Shown here one piece after another: positions 15,259 through 24,696 of a stretch of 64,000 bases of DNA. The DNA comes from Chloroflexota bacterium (GTDB taxonomy: Bacteria > Chloroflexota > Anaerolineae > SpSt-313). The notes beneath the pieces were generated by a model. The model worked only from the letters and a program-made list of their open reading frames with translations, was not told where the DNA came from and made no database searches. The DNA lies in the NCBI GenBank assembly GCA_029553955.1, contig JAKPJZ010000074.1:1-64000 (forward strand). Reading direction: 5' to 3'. Positions within the stretch are counted from its first letter, which is position 1. Each line of letters opens with the position of its first letter. The position numbers were made by a program, and so were the translations under genes.

Positions 15259-16449
15259 TCATCTCCGCTCCACCACCATGGCGCCGCCTTGCCCGCCGCC
15301 GACGCACATGGTGACGATGCCGAGCTTGGCGTCGCGGCGCATCATCTCTTTGAGCAGCGTGATCACGATGCGGGCGCCCGAGCAGCCGACCGGGTGGCCC
15401 AGGGCGATGGCGCCGCCGTTGACGTTGACCCGGTTCCAGTCCCAGCCCAGCTCCTTGCCGACGGCAAGCGTCTGCGCGGCAAAGGCCTCGTTGATCTCGA
15501 TCAGGTCGATATCGTCCAGCTTGAGGCCGCCCTTGGCGAGCGCCTTGGGCACCGCCTTGGCCGGGCCGATGCCCATGAGCTCGGGCGGCACGCCGGCATA
15601 GGCATAGCTGCGCACGTAGGCCCAGGGCGTGAGGCCGAGCGCCGCCGCCTTCTCGGCGGTCATGACGACGAGCGCAGCCGCGCCGTCGGAGATGGGGCAG
15701 GCGTTGGCTGGGGTGACGCTGCCGTTCTCTTTGAACACCGTGGGGTAGAGGGCGGCCTTTTGCACGCTGAGGGTGGGGTTGATGCACTCGTCCTGCGTGA
15801 TCTCTTCGCGCGCCACCTCCTGGCCGGCGACCCTCTTGACCACCGGCACGGGCACGATCTCCTCGCGGAACTTGCCCATGCGCGTGGCCATGAACGCCTT
15901 CTTGTGGCTGTTCACGGCATAGGCGTCCTGCTCTTCGCGCGAGATGCCGTACATCTCGGCCACGTTCTCGGCCGTGCGGCCCATGATCTGGTTGCAGACG
16001 GGGTCGGTCAGGCCCTCCCAGAGGGCATCGACGAAAGTGGTGTGGCGCAGCTTGAGGCCCCAGCGGGCGCCGCGCACGATGTAGGGGGCGGTCGACATGC
16101 TCTCGGTGCCGCCGACAAGGAAGACCTCGCCGTCGCCGGCCTGGATGGCCTGGTAGGCCGAGGTGATCGACTGCAGGCCCGAGGCACAGTTGCGCTGCAC
16201 CGTGTAGCCGGGCACCTCGATGGGCACGCCGGCCATCAGCGCGGCCACGCGGGCGATGTTGGCTGCATCGGACCCCTGGCCGATGCAGCCCAGGATCACG
16301 TCGTCGATGATGCCGGGGTCGACCCCGGTCTGGCGCAGGACCTCCACGAGCACGATCCTGGCCAGCTCTTGTGCCGTGATGGTGCGAAAGGCGCCACCAT
16401 GGCTGCCGATGGGCGTGCGCACGCCTCCGACGATGACGACATCCTTCAT
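15259..16449 (-). CDS. Acetyl-CoA C-acetyltransferase (thiolase)
   Basis: Condenses or cleaves acetoacetyl-CoA (or 3-oxoacyl-CoA). 396 residues with the nucleophile Cys in [20 protein letters not shown] (about residue 90), the [20 protein letters not shown] motif with the catalytic His, and [16 protein letters not shown] with the C-terminal Cys. Start at the ATG at 16449 with AGGAGG upstream. It heads the beta-oxidation-type run; a possible promoter on the minus strand lies 480 bp upstream (16930-16958). Confidence 0.96.
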   Translation of the reverse strand: MKDVVIVGGVRTPIGSHGGAFRTITAQELARIVLVEVLRQTGVDPGIIDDVILGCIGQGSDAANIARVAALMAGVPIEVPGYTVQRNCASGLQSITSAYQAIQAGDGEVFLVGGTESMSTAPYIVRGARWGLKLRHTTFVDALWEGLTDPVCNQIMGRTAENVAEMYGISREEQDAYAVNSHKKAFMATRMGKFREEIVPVPVVKRVAGQEVAREEITQDECINPTLSVQKAALYPTVFKENGSVTPANACPISDGAAALVVMTAEKAAALGLTPWAYVRSYAYAGVPPELMGIGPAKAVPKALAKGGLKLDDIDLIEINEAFAAQTLAVGKELGWDWNRVNVNGGAIALGHPVGCSGARIVITLLKEMMRRDAKLGIVTMCVGGGQGGAMVVERR

Positions 16450-16929
16450 CGCGACCTCCTGTTGCGGACGTGGTTCCCTGCACTCCAGGGCTCATCAATA
16501 GGACGCAACAACCGAGCGCTCAAGAGTCAGCGCATAGCGTCGAAGAACGAGCCGGGTCGGCTGCTACACATCCGTCGCGAGGCATCTGCTAGTGATGCTC
16601 GCTGTGGCGTCGCTACGCTCATCTGTTGTGCTTGTCGGCGGCCGTTGGGATCGATGCGAAAGCCGGCCGTTGCGGGCCGGCACTGTCGGACGAGCGGGGG
16701 GTATCGAGCATATCTGAACAAAGCGCCGGCGCGAGAGGTGGGCAGGCAGCACGGAGGCACAGGCATGCCATGTGGCCCGCATTGGGACGGAGAGCCTTGG
16801 GATGGTGGCCCGAAGGGGCAGGGGCCGCCTTGGAGCAATCCCGAACCTGAGCCGTTGCGCGCACGTTCTTCTCCTCGTTGATGCGGCGAGGCCGGGTGCG
16901 GCGGGACTCGGTAGAGCCATGCTACACGT

Positions 16930-16958
16930 ATTGTACATCGAGTCACGAAAAGAATCAA
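16930..16958 (-). promoter_or_regulatory. Sigma70-type promoter, minus strand, possibly for the thiolase operon
   Basis: On the minus strand TTGATT (16958-16953) is followed after 17 bp by TACAAT (16935-16930). If used, the leader before the thiolase ATG would be about 470 nt. Confidence 0.5.
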
Positions 16959-17005
16959 GAGGGATACAACACCAAAACGCCGAGTTGGTTGCGGTGTCTC
17001 GGCAG

Positions 17006-17034
17006 TTGACCCTCTCCCCTCGCTATTGTACAAT
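17006..17034 (+). promoter_or_regulatory. Sigma70-type promoter for the Hsp90-like operon
   Basis: TTGACC at 17006-17011, 17-bp spacer, TACAAT at 17029-17034. The predicted start near 17041 gives a 47-nt leader containing the GGCCAGGAGG ribosome site of the first Hsp90-like gene. No other good promoter is seen before the next two genes, which suggests one transcript. Confidence 0.65.
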
Positions 17035-17087
17035 GTAAGGAGGTTAGTCAGAGTGCTGACTGCTATTGCCGTGGCCAGGAGGCGCGC

Positions 17088-18941
17088 ATGCCGTCGTACC
17101 AGCTCAAGTTCAACCTGCCCGGGCTGCTCCGGCTGCTGGGCACCAACATCTACTCCGACCCCAAGGTCTGTATCCGCGAGATGATCCAGAATGCGCACGA
17201 TAGCTGCGTGCGCCGCCAGGTGGAGGCGGGGCACCGGGGTTCGCGCATCCAGGTGACCATCGACCGAGGACAGCGCACCATCTCCTTTGCCGACAATGGC
17301 GCAGGCATGACGGAGGAGGAGATCCACGAATGCCTCTCGACCATCGGCCGCGGCTATACCGCCGACCTGCGCCGGGTGCTCGAAGAGAAGGGCAGCCGCC
17401 GCGAGGCCGAGCAGCTCATCGGCCAGTTCGGCCTGGGGCTGCTCTCGGCCTTTGCCATTGCCGACCGCATCGAGATCACCACGCGCTCCTACCAGCCCGG
17501 CTCGCCCACGCTGTGCTGGCAATGCCGGGGCGATGTGGGCTACACGGTCGATCCGACCGAGTCCGCCGAGGTCGGCACCGCGGTCACCATCTACGTCCAG
17601 GAGAAGCACGCCTCCATCCTGAACGAAGAACAGGTGCAGAAGGCGATCAAACAGTATGCCGATCTGTTGAGCATCCCCATCTACCTGGGCCGCGACCGCA
17701 CGCCGCTGAACGCCATGAACGCCCCCTGGCAGCACGACGCGACCGAGGTCGAGTACGTCGAGTACGTGCGTAGCCGCTTCGACATCCCGGCCATGGAGGT
17801 CATCCCGCTGTGCGTCCGTGGCGAGGTGGCCGTCTACGGCGTGCTCTACATCCCCAAGCAGTCGTCGGTGCTCTCGATCGGCGAATACGGCGACCTCGAT
17901 ATCTATGTGCGCGGCATGTTCATCAAGGGGCAGGACCGCGAGCTCTTGCCGCGCTGGGCCAAGTTCGTGCGCGGCATTGTCGACAGCCCCTCGCTGATGC
18001 CTACGGTCAGCCGCGATGCCATTATCAAGGACGAGGCCTATGCTCAGGTGCGCGATGTGTTGGGTGAGGCCATCCTGGCGCACCTGGAGCACCTGGCGCA
18101 CGCCGACCCCCGCCAGTTGCGCGCTATCGTGCTCAGCCACAACACGCTGATCAAGATCTGGGCGGTCGAAGACGACGCCTTCTTTGACCGTGTGGCCGAC
18201 CTGGTGCAGTTCGATACTGACGTGGGCAAGCTGAGCATCCCCGAGTATCTGAAGCGTACCGAGGGCGGCAACACCATCTACTACTTTCGCGAGGGCGGCA
18301 GCGGCACGCAGCAGAAGGTGCTCTTTGGCGCGCGCGATATCCCGGTGATCGATGCCAGCTATGGCGCCGAGGAGCCCTTCCTGCAAAAGTACGCGGCGCG
18401 CCATCCGCAGGTGAGCGTGCGGCGGCTGAGCGCCGAGGCCGACTTTATCTTTGAGCCCGTCGCATCCGACGACGGCTGGCAACGGCTGGAGGAGGCCTAC
18501 ACGCGCCTGCACCGCATCGAGGCCCGCGTGGTGGCGTTCGAGCCGGCGGACCTGCCGGCGGTGCTGGTGAGCAAGCGCCTGGCCGAGGAAAGCGCCCTCC
18601 TCGACGGTCTGTTGACCTCATCGAGCGTCAGCGACGAGATCAAGGCGCTGCTCGGCTCGCTGAAGCAGGAGCGCGACCGCGCCGCCCAGGGCATGCTCAC
18701 GCAGGGCACGGTGCTGCACCTGAACGCGCGCAACCCGGTGATCCAGATGCTGCGCCAGACCGATCCCGTCAGCGAGGTCTTTCAGGTGGCGCTCATTGTG
18801 CTCTACAATAACGCCGTGCTGTTTGGCCAGCACGCCGTGACCGCCGAGAACGCCATCATCATGTGCCAGAGCAACAACAGGGCCGTGGAGCTGATGATCC
18901 AGCAGGCGCTCGAGCTGCGCCATCTGCGCGGCGAGGCGTAG
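17088..18941 (+). CDS. Hsp90/HtpG-like GHKL ATPase, first of a tandem pair
   Basis: 617-residue relative of HtpG. The GHKL ATP site is intact: E31 and N35 in REMIQNAHDS, D69 in ADNGAGM, and the lid glycines of IGQFGLGLLSAF around 111-122. The middle domain keeps the Hsp90 arrangement, with the strand VRGMFI and the WAKFVRGIVDSPSLMPTVSRD stretch carrying the gamma-phosphate-sensing Arg region. The C-terminal third is shorter and unlike the classical dimerisation domain, ending in a helical QQALELRHLRGEA tail with no MEEVD-like peptide. It begins 54 bp after the -10 box with an AGGAGG site and is followed 30 bp later by a longer paralogue. A general chaperone role is possible, but tandem duplication with an effector-fused paralogue and a TPR protein suggests a specialised system. 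Confidence 0.88.
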   Translation: MPSYQLKFNLPGLLRLLGTNIYSDPKVCIREMIQNAHDSCVRRQVEAGHRGSRIQVTIDRGQRTISFADNGAGMTEEEIHECLSTIGRGYTADLRRVLEEKGSRREAEQLIGQFGLGLLSAFAIADRIEITTRSYQPGSPTLCWQCRGDVGYTVDPTESAEVGTAVTIYVQEKHASILNEEQVQKAIKQYADLLSIPIYLGRDRTPLNAMNAPWQHDATEVEYVEYVRSRFDIPAMEVIPLCVRGEVAVYGVLYIPKQSSVLSIGEYGDLDIYVRGMFIKGQDRELLPRWAKFVRGIVDSPSLMPTVSRDAIIKDEAYAQVRDVLGEAILAHLEHLAHADPRQLRAIVLSHNTLIKIWAVEDDAFFDRVADLVQFDTDVGKLSIPEYLKRTEGGNTIYYFREGGSGTQQKVLFGARDIPVIDASYGAEEPFLQKYAARHPQVSVRRLSAEADFIFEPVASDDGWQRLEEAYTRLHRIEARVVAFEPADLPAVLVSKRLAEESALLDGLLTSSSVSDEIKALLGSLKQERDRAAQGMLTQGTVLHLNARNPVIQMLRQTDPVSEVFQVALIVLYNNAVLFGQHAVTAENAIIMCQSNNRAVELMIQQALELRHLRGEA

Positions 18942-18971
18942 GCGGCGACGACTGCCACACGGAGGCACGCC

Positions 18972-21785
18972 ATGAGCGAGTATGACCAAGATATCCAGGG
19001 CCACATCCGCAGCCAGATGACGATCCACCTGCCCGGCCTGATCAAAGTGCTGGGCGAGGCCATGTACGCCGACCCCTGGGTCGCCCTGCGCGAGCTGATC
19101 CAGAACGCGAACGATACCTGCACGGTGCGCCGCGCGCCGATCGGCGAGGAGCAGCGGCCTCTGGACCCGGCGGCGCCGCCCCCCGTGATCCGCGTCTACT
19201 ATGACCGCGTGCGCGGACAGTTGGTCGTCGAGGACAATGGCGCCGGCATGACCTGGGACGAAGTGCAAAAGTCGCTCTCGGTCATTGGCAGGAGCTATAC
19301 CAACGACGTCCGCGAGGAGCTCGAGCGCCTGGGCTTGCACGAGGTGGCCGACCGCCTGATCGGCCGCTTCGGTTTGGGCCTGCTCTCGGCGTTCATCATC
19401 GGCAAGCGCGTCGAGTTCCAGACGCGCTCCTACAAGCCTGGCTCGCCGACGGTCTATTGGCGATGCGATGGCGGCCAGGATTATGAGATGGGGCAGCTCG
19501 GCGTCGAGCGCGAGGTGGGCACACGGGTCACCGTGCACGTCGACCAGCCGCACCTGGCCATGTTTGCCGATGAAGAAAAGATCCGCGCCATGATCAAGCG
19601 CTACGCGGACCTGCTCGCCATCCCCATCTACTATGGCAGGGAGGGTCGCCAGCAGGTCAACGTGATGACGGCGCCGTGGCTGCGCGAGGCGACCGAGGAA
19701 GAGTATCGGGCCTACCTGCGGGAGCGTTTCGACGACTCCTCGATCTTGCACGTCATTCCGGTAGAGATCGACGAGCCGGCGACGGAGAGCCGCCCTGCAC
19801 TGCGCGTGGGCGGCGCGCTGTTCATCCCGAAAAAGCCCCACTCGTCACTGCCCGAGGTGCTGCTGAAAGAGTACGGCACGGTGAGCGTCTATGTGCGGCG
19901 CATGTTTGTCACCGAGGACGAGCCCAAGCTGCTGCCTCGCTGGGCCAAGTTCGTCAAGGGCGTCATCGACAGCCCCGATCTGCGCGAGACGACGAGCCGC
20001 GAGTCGGTGCGCCACGACGAGAACCTGGAGCGGGCGCGGCAGGTCCTGGGGCGGTTGATCCTCGATAACCTGCGCCGGCTGGCCCAGGCCGACAACCGCT
20101 TGTTCCGCGAGATTGCCGCCCAGCACAACGTAGTCATCAAGACCATGGCCATCGCCGAGCCCGAGCTCTTCGATGCAGTGCGTGATATCGTGTTGTTTCA
20201 CGTCGAGAACCGCGTCATGTCGCTGGCCACTTACTTCAAGGAGACGGGGCAATCGGAGCTGCCTCAGGGCCAAAAGCGCACCATCTACTATTCGGCCAAC
20301 ACCTATGGCGTGGGCCAGCATGCCTACCTGTTCGCCGAGCGTGGCTGGCGGGTGCTCGATGCCTCGAGCTACCCCGACGAGCCCTTCCTCATCGTCTATG
20401 CCGAGCGCTTTCCCGAGGCGGTGGAGCTGGTCCCCGTGGATACGGCCGGCGACCGTGTGTTCTTGGAGCTCAGCCCCAAAGAGGAAAGATGGATCGCGCT
20501 CGAGGAGGCCTTTAGGCGCAACATGATCGAGGCCAGCGTGGTGCGCTTTGAGCCCGCCGATATCCCGGCTGTGCTGGTCGATGCCAAGGACGCGGCCAAC
20601 CTGCCCGACGACCAACTGGAGCGCATCCTCAAGGCCGACGAGATCGCCGAGCCGGTGAAGGAGCTGTTCCGCGCCCTCAAGGTGTCGCGTGACCGCTGGC
20701 GGCACACGATGATGACGGCCGGCGCCATTCTGCACCTGAACGCCAACAGCGAGATCATCCAGAGCCTGGCGGCGCGGAGCCTCGAAGACCGCGAGACGAC
20801 GGGCGTGATGATCGCGCTCTACAACAATGCGCTGATGCTCAGCGCGCGGGCGCTGACCGCCGACCAGGCCAAAAAGATCTTTGACGGCAACAACAGCACC
20901 ATCAAGCAGTTGATGGACAAGAGCGACGAGATCAAGCGCCTCAAGGCCGCCGGCGCCGACCCCGACGCCATCCGCCGGCTGACGCGCCAGGTCGAGGACC
21001 TGCGCCAGGAGGTGGATGCGCTGAGCGCACGCTGCAAAAAGATCGCCACCGAGCGCGACGAGCTGGCGGCGCAACTGGAGGGCGAGCGCCGATCGGTGGT
21101 GTCGTTGAGCGCCCAGGTCGAGAAATGGCGCAGCCACGAGGCGCCCGAGCCGCAGGCCAACTATGTCACTTGCTTCGTGATGCTGCCGTTCCACGACGAC
21201 TATAAAGGCTTCTTCGAGGCCCTGCAGCGCGTGCTCGAGACCACGCCCTATTTCTGGCAGGTGAGCCGGGCCGACCAGGAGGCCCGCAAGAAGAGGATTG
21301 ACGACAACGTCAAGGCCTGGATCGACCAGCGACACTGCTACGTGGCCGAGATCACCGACCTGAACGGTAACGTTATGATGGAAGTCGGCTATGCCTACTG
21401 GAGATACCCGGAGCGCCCGTTTCTCCTGCTGTGCCGTGAGGGCAGAGACCTACACATCGCCGACCTAGGCGGCGCCATACTCGCGGTGTACGCCTGGCAC
21501 CCCGACAGGATGGACCAGAACGTGGAGCTGCTGCGTCGGGTGATCGCCAAACAGCACGAGTTCGCCAGACAGCAGGGCGCCACCCACTACCTCTCGGTTC
21601 ACTCGATGCCGCCGATCGTCGTCAGAGCTATGGGCGAGGCCATATCCGGGCGCTATCGCACGATCGAGCAGTACGTCCAGGCCGTCGATGAGGATGTGGA
21701 GCGGGTGCTGCGCGAGGTCCCCGGGCTGACGCGAGGGCTGGCGCAGGATATCCGTGACCATCTGGTCAAGATCGCCGGCCTCTAG
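18972..21785 (+). CDS. Hsp90/HtpG-like ATPase fused to coiled coil and C-terminal TIR/deoxyribosyltransferase-like domain
   Basis: 937 residues. Residues 1-650 parallel the preceding protein: E41/N45 in RELIQNANDT, D88 in EDNGAGM, IGRFGLGLLSAF around 139-150, and WAKFVKGVIDSPDLRETTSRE in the middle domain. About 660-730 is a heptad-rich coiled coil (IRRLTRQVEDLRQEVDALSA). From C734 a separate alpha/beta domain begins with CFVMLPF, then VSRADQEARKKRIDDNV, VAEITDLNGN and MMEVGYAY with E804 at the position of the catalytic Glu of TIR and nucleoside deoxyribosyltransferase-like folds. That CFVMxPF...ADxTxxNxNVxxExGYA pattern is a known predicted effector type. A fold call from motifs only; nuclease or NAD-cleaving activity is not shown. 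Strand and spacing (30 bp) put it in one operon with both neighbours. Confidence 0.85.
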   Translation: MSEYDQDIQGHIRSQMTIHLPGLIKVLGEAMYADPWVALRELIQNANDTCTVRRAPIGEEQRPLDPAAPPPVIRVYYDRVRGQLVVEDNGAGMTWDEVQKSLSVIGRSYTNDVREELERLGLHEVADRLIGRFGLGLLSAFIIGKRVEFQTRSYKPGSPTVYWRCDGGQDYEMGQLGVEREVGTRVTVHVDQPHLAMFADEEKIRAMIKRYADLLAIPIYYGREGRQQVNVMTAPWLREATEEEYRAYLRERFDDSSILHVIPVEIDEPATESRPALRVGGALFIPKKPHSSLPEVLLKEYGTVSVYVRRMFVTEDEPKLLPRWAKFVKGVIDSPDLRETTSRESVRHDENLERARQVLGRLILDNLRRLAQADNRLFREIAAQHNVVIKTMAIAEPELFDAVRDIVLFHVENRVMSLATYFKETGQSELPQGQKRTIYYSANTYGVGQHAYLFAERGWRVLDASSYPDEPFLIVYAERFPEAVELVPVDTAGDRVFLELSPKEERWIALEEAFRRNMIEASVVRFEPADIPAVLVDAKDAANLPDDQLERILKADEIAEPVKELFRALKVSRDRWRHTMMTAGAILHLNANSEIIQSLAARSLEDRETTGVMIALYNNALMLSARALTADQAKKIFDGNNSTIKQLMDKSDEIKRLKAAGADPDAIRRLTRQVEDLRQEVDALSARCKKIATERDELAAQLEGERRSVVSLSAQVEKWRSHEAPEPQANYVTCFVMLPFHDDYKGFFEALQRVLETTPYFWQVSRADQEARKKRIDDNVKAWIDQRHCYVAEITDLNGNVMMEVGYAYWRYPERPFLLLCREGRDLHIADLGGAILAVYAWHPDRMDQNVELLRRVIAKQHEFARQQGATHYLSVHSMPPIVVRAMGEAISGRYRTIEQYVQAVDEDVERVLREVPGLTRGLAQDIRDHLVKIAGL

Positions 21786-21850
21786 AACTCGTGGTTCGCA
21801 GCCGCAATAACGACTCCAGTCGTCGGATGTTCTAGGCAGGAGGGAGATCC

Positions 21851-24301
21851 ATGACCTGGCTGCGCCGCCTCCTCAACCGGCCCGAAGACCCTCAGACGCT
21901 GCGCCGCTGCCTGCTCGAGTTCGTGCAGGCATCGGCGCCGGCCGGTTGCCGCCAAATCCTCCGGGCGCACCCCGAGCTCCTGAGCGATGAGGCGTTCAGG
22001 GTGCTGGAGCAGTTGGGCGAGACGCGCAACCTGATGAGCGCGGAGGCGAGGCGGCGCTTTGACGAGCGCCGCGAGCTGCTGCAGCAGTGCCGCCGTCGCG
22101 GCGTCGCCGCAGCGCTGGCGAGCTACGGCCGGCAGACGGCAGAGGATGCGGGGCGGCCCAACGAGCGCGCTGCCGCGGGCCGCATCGAGCTGCCCGATTG
22201 GTGGCACGAGGATGCGCCTGTGCTCGACGCGGGCCCAGGTGACGGCCGCCACGAGGCAGGGCGGGCGCCGGTCGCTGACCTGGGCGCTGGGGCCGCCGCC
22301 GCGGGTGACGCCCCGCCCGCAGCCGAAGGGCGCGAGCAGGCCGGCGACGACCCCGCGGCACACCGCATCGAGCTGCCCGACTGGTGGCACGAGGATGTGC
22401 CTGTGCTGGACGCGGGCCCAGGCGACGGCCGGCTCGAGGAGGCGCCCGCGGCTGTTGCCGGCGCGCCGGGCGACGAGGAAGATACGGCCACGGCGCCCGC
22501 AGAGCTTGCGCCTGACGCACCTATCATCGAGGTCATCCGCGCGTTCATCGATGCTCCCAACTGGCTGGCTTCGCGGCGCATCGCCGAAGAGCACCCCGAG
22601 CTGCTCACCGATGAGGCCGACGAGGCGCTGCAGGCGCTGCTCGCCATCGCGCAGGTGCTGGATGCCGACGCGACCAAGGTGCTGGAGGAGCACCGCGCGC
22701 TCTTGCAGCGCTGCCGCGAGGTTGGCATCAGAGCGGCCTTTGCCGAAAAGCTCAAGCTGCCGCCAGGGCTGGCCGGGCTTGTCGACCTGACGGAGCCCGA
22801 CCTGGAGAGCCCCGACGCGCTGGGCCGCGCGGTCGCCGCGGCCATGTCGCGCCAGGATGACCCGGGGGCGGCCTGGGCGCAGATGCTCGACTTGATGGAT
22901 GACGACGACGACCGCATCGCCGGCCTGAAGGACAGGCTGCGCCGCACGCGGGCGCTGCAGGCCGCGATCGGCGCCGGTTCGCCACCAGAGCTGGCGCGCG
23001 TGCTGCGCGAACACCCCGAGCTGAACGAGCCTGAGACGATGCGCATTCTCGACGAACTGATCGCCGAGGCGCAGAGCCAGGGCGAGAGCCGTATCGCCGA
23101 TCACATGGTGCGCTTCCGGGCGCTGCTGGCGCTCCCGGAGCGCGAGCGGCTGATCCGCGAGCTGGAGGACCTCCCGCCCGATTTCGCCGACGTCATGGGC
23201 GAGGGCAACGCGGCGCATGGCGAGGTCGACGAGGACCTGGAGAACAGCAACTTGGGCACAGCGCCGGCCGCTGCGGGTACGTTCGAGGTGGGCGGGCCGC
23301 TGGGGCTGCTCCTCGAAGGTTCGACGCTGCAGCGCCAGGGCCAGCTCGACAAGGCCGCCGACTGCTTTGTGCAGGCGCTGGCGGCCTTTGAACAGTCGGA
23401 AGACGCCCGCGGGCAGATCATGGCCCTGACCAGCATCGGCGACGTGGCGCAGAGCCGCGGGCAGTACGACCTGGCGCTCAAGGTCTACCAGCGGGCGCTG
23501 CAGATGGCCGAGGCCCAGGGCGACGCGCAGGCGGCAGCCGAGATCCAGGCATCGATGGCCGGCGCGCACCTCAGCCGCGGCGATTACGACCTGGCGCAGG
23601 AGCTGTACGACAAGGCCCTGCAGACGATCAAGGAGAGCGGCGATCGCGTCAAGCTGGCCAACCTCTACAACAACATGGCCGTCCTCTACCAGGCGCGGCG
23701 CGACTACCGGCGGGCCGAAGAGCTGCTGCAGCAGTGCCTGAGCATCTACGAAGAGGAGCGCGAAGAGGCCAAGCTCTCGGGCATCTACGGCAACCTCGGC
23801 GCACTCTATGCCGCGCAAGGGCAGGACCATACGGCCATGGAGATGTTCGAAAAGGCCCTGGAGCTGCAGCAGCGCCTGGGCCTCGAGGCCGACATGGGGT
23901 CAACCTGCAACAACATGGCGGTCATCTGCGAGCGCCGCAACGACTATGCCAGGGCGCTGGAGCTGTATGAAAAGGCCATAGAGATCGCCCAGCGTCTCGG
24001 CGCCGATTCGAGCTTGGCGACCGCCTACGGCAACATCGGCGGCCTCTACGCCAAGCGCCAGGACAACAACCAGGCCATCGCCTACTATCGGCGTGCGCTC
24101 GAGATCCTCGAGCGCACCGGCGAGCGCGAAAGCATGGCCAAGGTCTGCGCCAACCTGGGCCAGGTATGCCGCGATTGCGGTGACAGGGAGCAGGCCATGC
24201 ACTATCTCAAGCGGGCCAAAGAGCTCTTTGCCCAGCTCGGCGACAAGGAGCGAGCGGCCCGGACGGCCCTGATGCTGCTGCTGCTGGAGAGGGGCGGTTG
24301 A
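21851..24301 (+). CDS. TPR-repeat protein with three N-terminal HPEL-helical modules
   Basis: 816 residues. The first half has three copies of an about 60-residue helical unit with the phrase RAHPELLSDEA / EEHPELLTDEA / REHPELNEPET (residues about 36, 249 and 387), a unit seen in large TPR/CHAT proteins. Between them lies a duplicated linker, IELPDWWHEDAPVLDAGPGD, at about residues 115 and 177. From about 480 to 805 come eight TPR repeats with NNMAVLYQARRDYRRAEELL-type units. No CHAT protease or other enzyme domain follows. It ends the Hsp90-like operon, 65 bp after the effector-fused Hsp90. In eukaryotes Hsp90 is served by TPR co-chaperones; a parallel partnership here is inference. Confidence 0.87.
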   Translation: MTWLRRLLNRPEDPQTLRRCLLEFVQASAPAGCRQILRAHPELLSDEAFRVLEQLGETRNLMSAEARRRFDERRELLQQCRRRGVAAALASYGRQTAEDAGRPNERAAAGRIELPDWWHEDAPVLDAGPGDGRHEAGRAPVADLGAGAAAAGDAPPAAEGREQAGDDPAAHRIELPDWWHEDVPVLDAGPGDGRLEEAPAAVAGAPGDEEDTATAPAELAPDAPIIEVIRAFIDAPNWLASRRIAEEHPELLTDEADEALQALLAIAQVLDADATKVLEEHRALLQRCREVGIRAAFAEKLKLPPGLAGLVDLTEPDLESPDALGRAVAAAMSRQDDPGAAWAQMLDLMDDDDDRIAGLKDRLRRTRALQAAIGAGSPPELARVLREHPELNEPETMRILDELIAEAQSQGESRIADHMVRFRALLALPERERLIRELEDLPPDFADVMGEGNAAHGEVDEDLENSNLGTAPAAAGTFEVGGPLGLLLEGSTLQRQGQLDKAADCFVQALAAFEQSEDARGQIMALTSIGDVAQSRGQYDLALKVYQRALQMAEAQGDAQAAAEIQASMAGAHLSRGDYDLAQELYDKALQTIKESGDRVKLANLYNNMAVLYQARRDYRRAEELLQQCLSIYEEEREEAKLSGIYGNLGALYAAQGQDHTAMEMFEKALELQQRLGLEADMGSTCNNMAVICERRNDYARALELYEKAIEIAQRLGADSSLATAYGNIGGLYAKRQDNNQAIAYYRRALEILERTGERESMAKVCANLGQVCRDCGDREQAMHYLKRAKELFAQLGDKERAARTALMLLLLERGG

Positions 24302-24360
24302 GCAGCTCAGTCGCGCATTGACATCGCGCAGAACTGCACCTTGGCGCGGAGAAAGCAAAA

Positions 24361-24394
24361 GCCTCCCTGCTACCAAAAGGTAGGGGAGGCTTTG
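24361..24394. terminator. Bidirectional hairpin between the TPR gene and tRNA-Arg
   Basis: GCCTCCC...CTACC-AAAA-GGTAG...GGGAGGC forms a 12-bp stem with a bulge. On the minus strand it is followed by TTTTGCTTT just past the tRNA, and on the plus strand by TTTGG. It suits intrinsic termination of the tRNA and probably of the converging Hsp90-like operon. Confidence 0.75.
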
Positions 24395-24417
24395 GTGAAT
24401 CCACTGCATTGTGCGAG

Positions 24418-24491
24418 CGCCCCTGGAGGGAATCGAACCCCCGGCGACAGGGCTTAGGACGCCCTCGCTCTATCCGCTGAGCTACAGGGGC
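24418..24491 (-). tRNA. tRNA-Arg (anticodon CCT)
   Basis: A 74-nt cloverleaf on the minus strand. Acceptor GCCCCTG pairs with CAGGGGC plus discriminator G. The D arm is GCTCAGCGGATAGAGC, the anticodon stem AGGGC/GCCCT with loop GTCCTAA reads CCT, and the T arm has GGTTCGATTCC. CCA is not encoded. Decodes AGG, a rare codon in this GC-rich genome. Confidence 0.96.
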
Positions 24492-24556
24492 AAGGCCACT
24501 GACGGCGATATGATACCACAATACGCCGCGGGCGCCAAGTCGGAGGCTGTGCAAAC

Positions 24557-24586
24557 TTGACATGCCATCGCCCTCCACGGTATAAT
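24557..24586 (+). promoter_or_regulatory. Sigma70-type promoter of rpmH-rnpA
   Basis: TTGACA at 24557-24562 and a perfect TATAAT at 24581-24586 with an 18-bp spacer, the best promoter match in the window. The leader to rpmH is about 100 nt. Confidence 0.8.
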
Positions 24587-24696
24587 ATCGGTCTTGACAA
24601 GGCCGCTGCAGGGTGTTGCGACAGGGGCCCATTTGTAGAGTCCGGCTCCACCTGCCCAGTGCAGGGAGCGATCTGGATCACGAGGAGCGTTATCGA

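Larger units (their letters stand above)
16450..17087. other. Divergent intergenic region, no convincing gene
   Basis: This 638-bp spacer separates the thiolase (minus) and Hsp90-like (plus) genes. It contains two facing promoters (16930-16958 minus, 17006-17034 plus) and about 470 bp of leader in front of thiolase. Open frames here have arginine/proline-rich, family-less products and no ribosome sites. The leader could hold a regulatory RNA, but I recognise no riboswitch. Confidence 0.6.

Noticed and set aside
16564-16938. Possible small minus-strand gene in the thiolase/Hsp90 spacer
   Set aside because: Arg/Pro/Ser-rich product, no ribosome site, no family resemblance, and overlap with alternative frames of equal quality.
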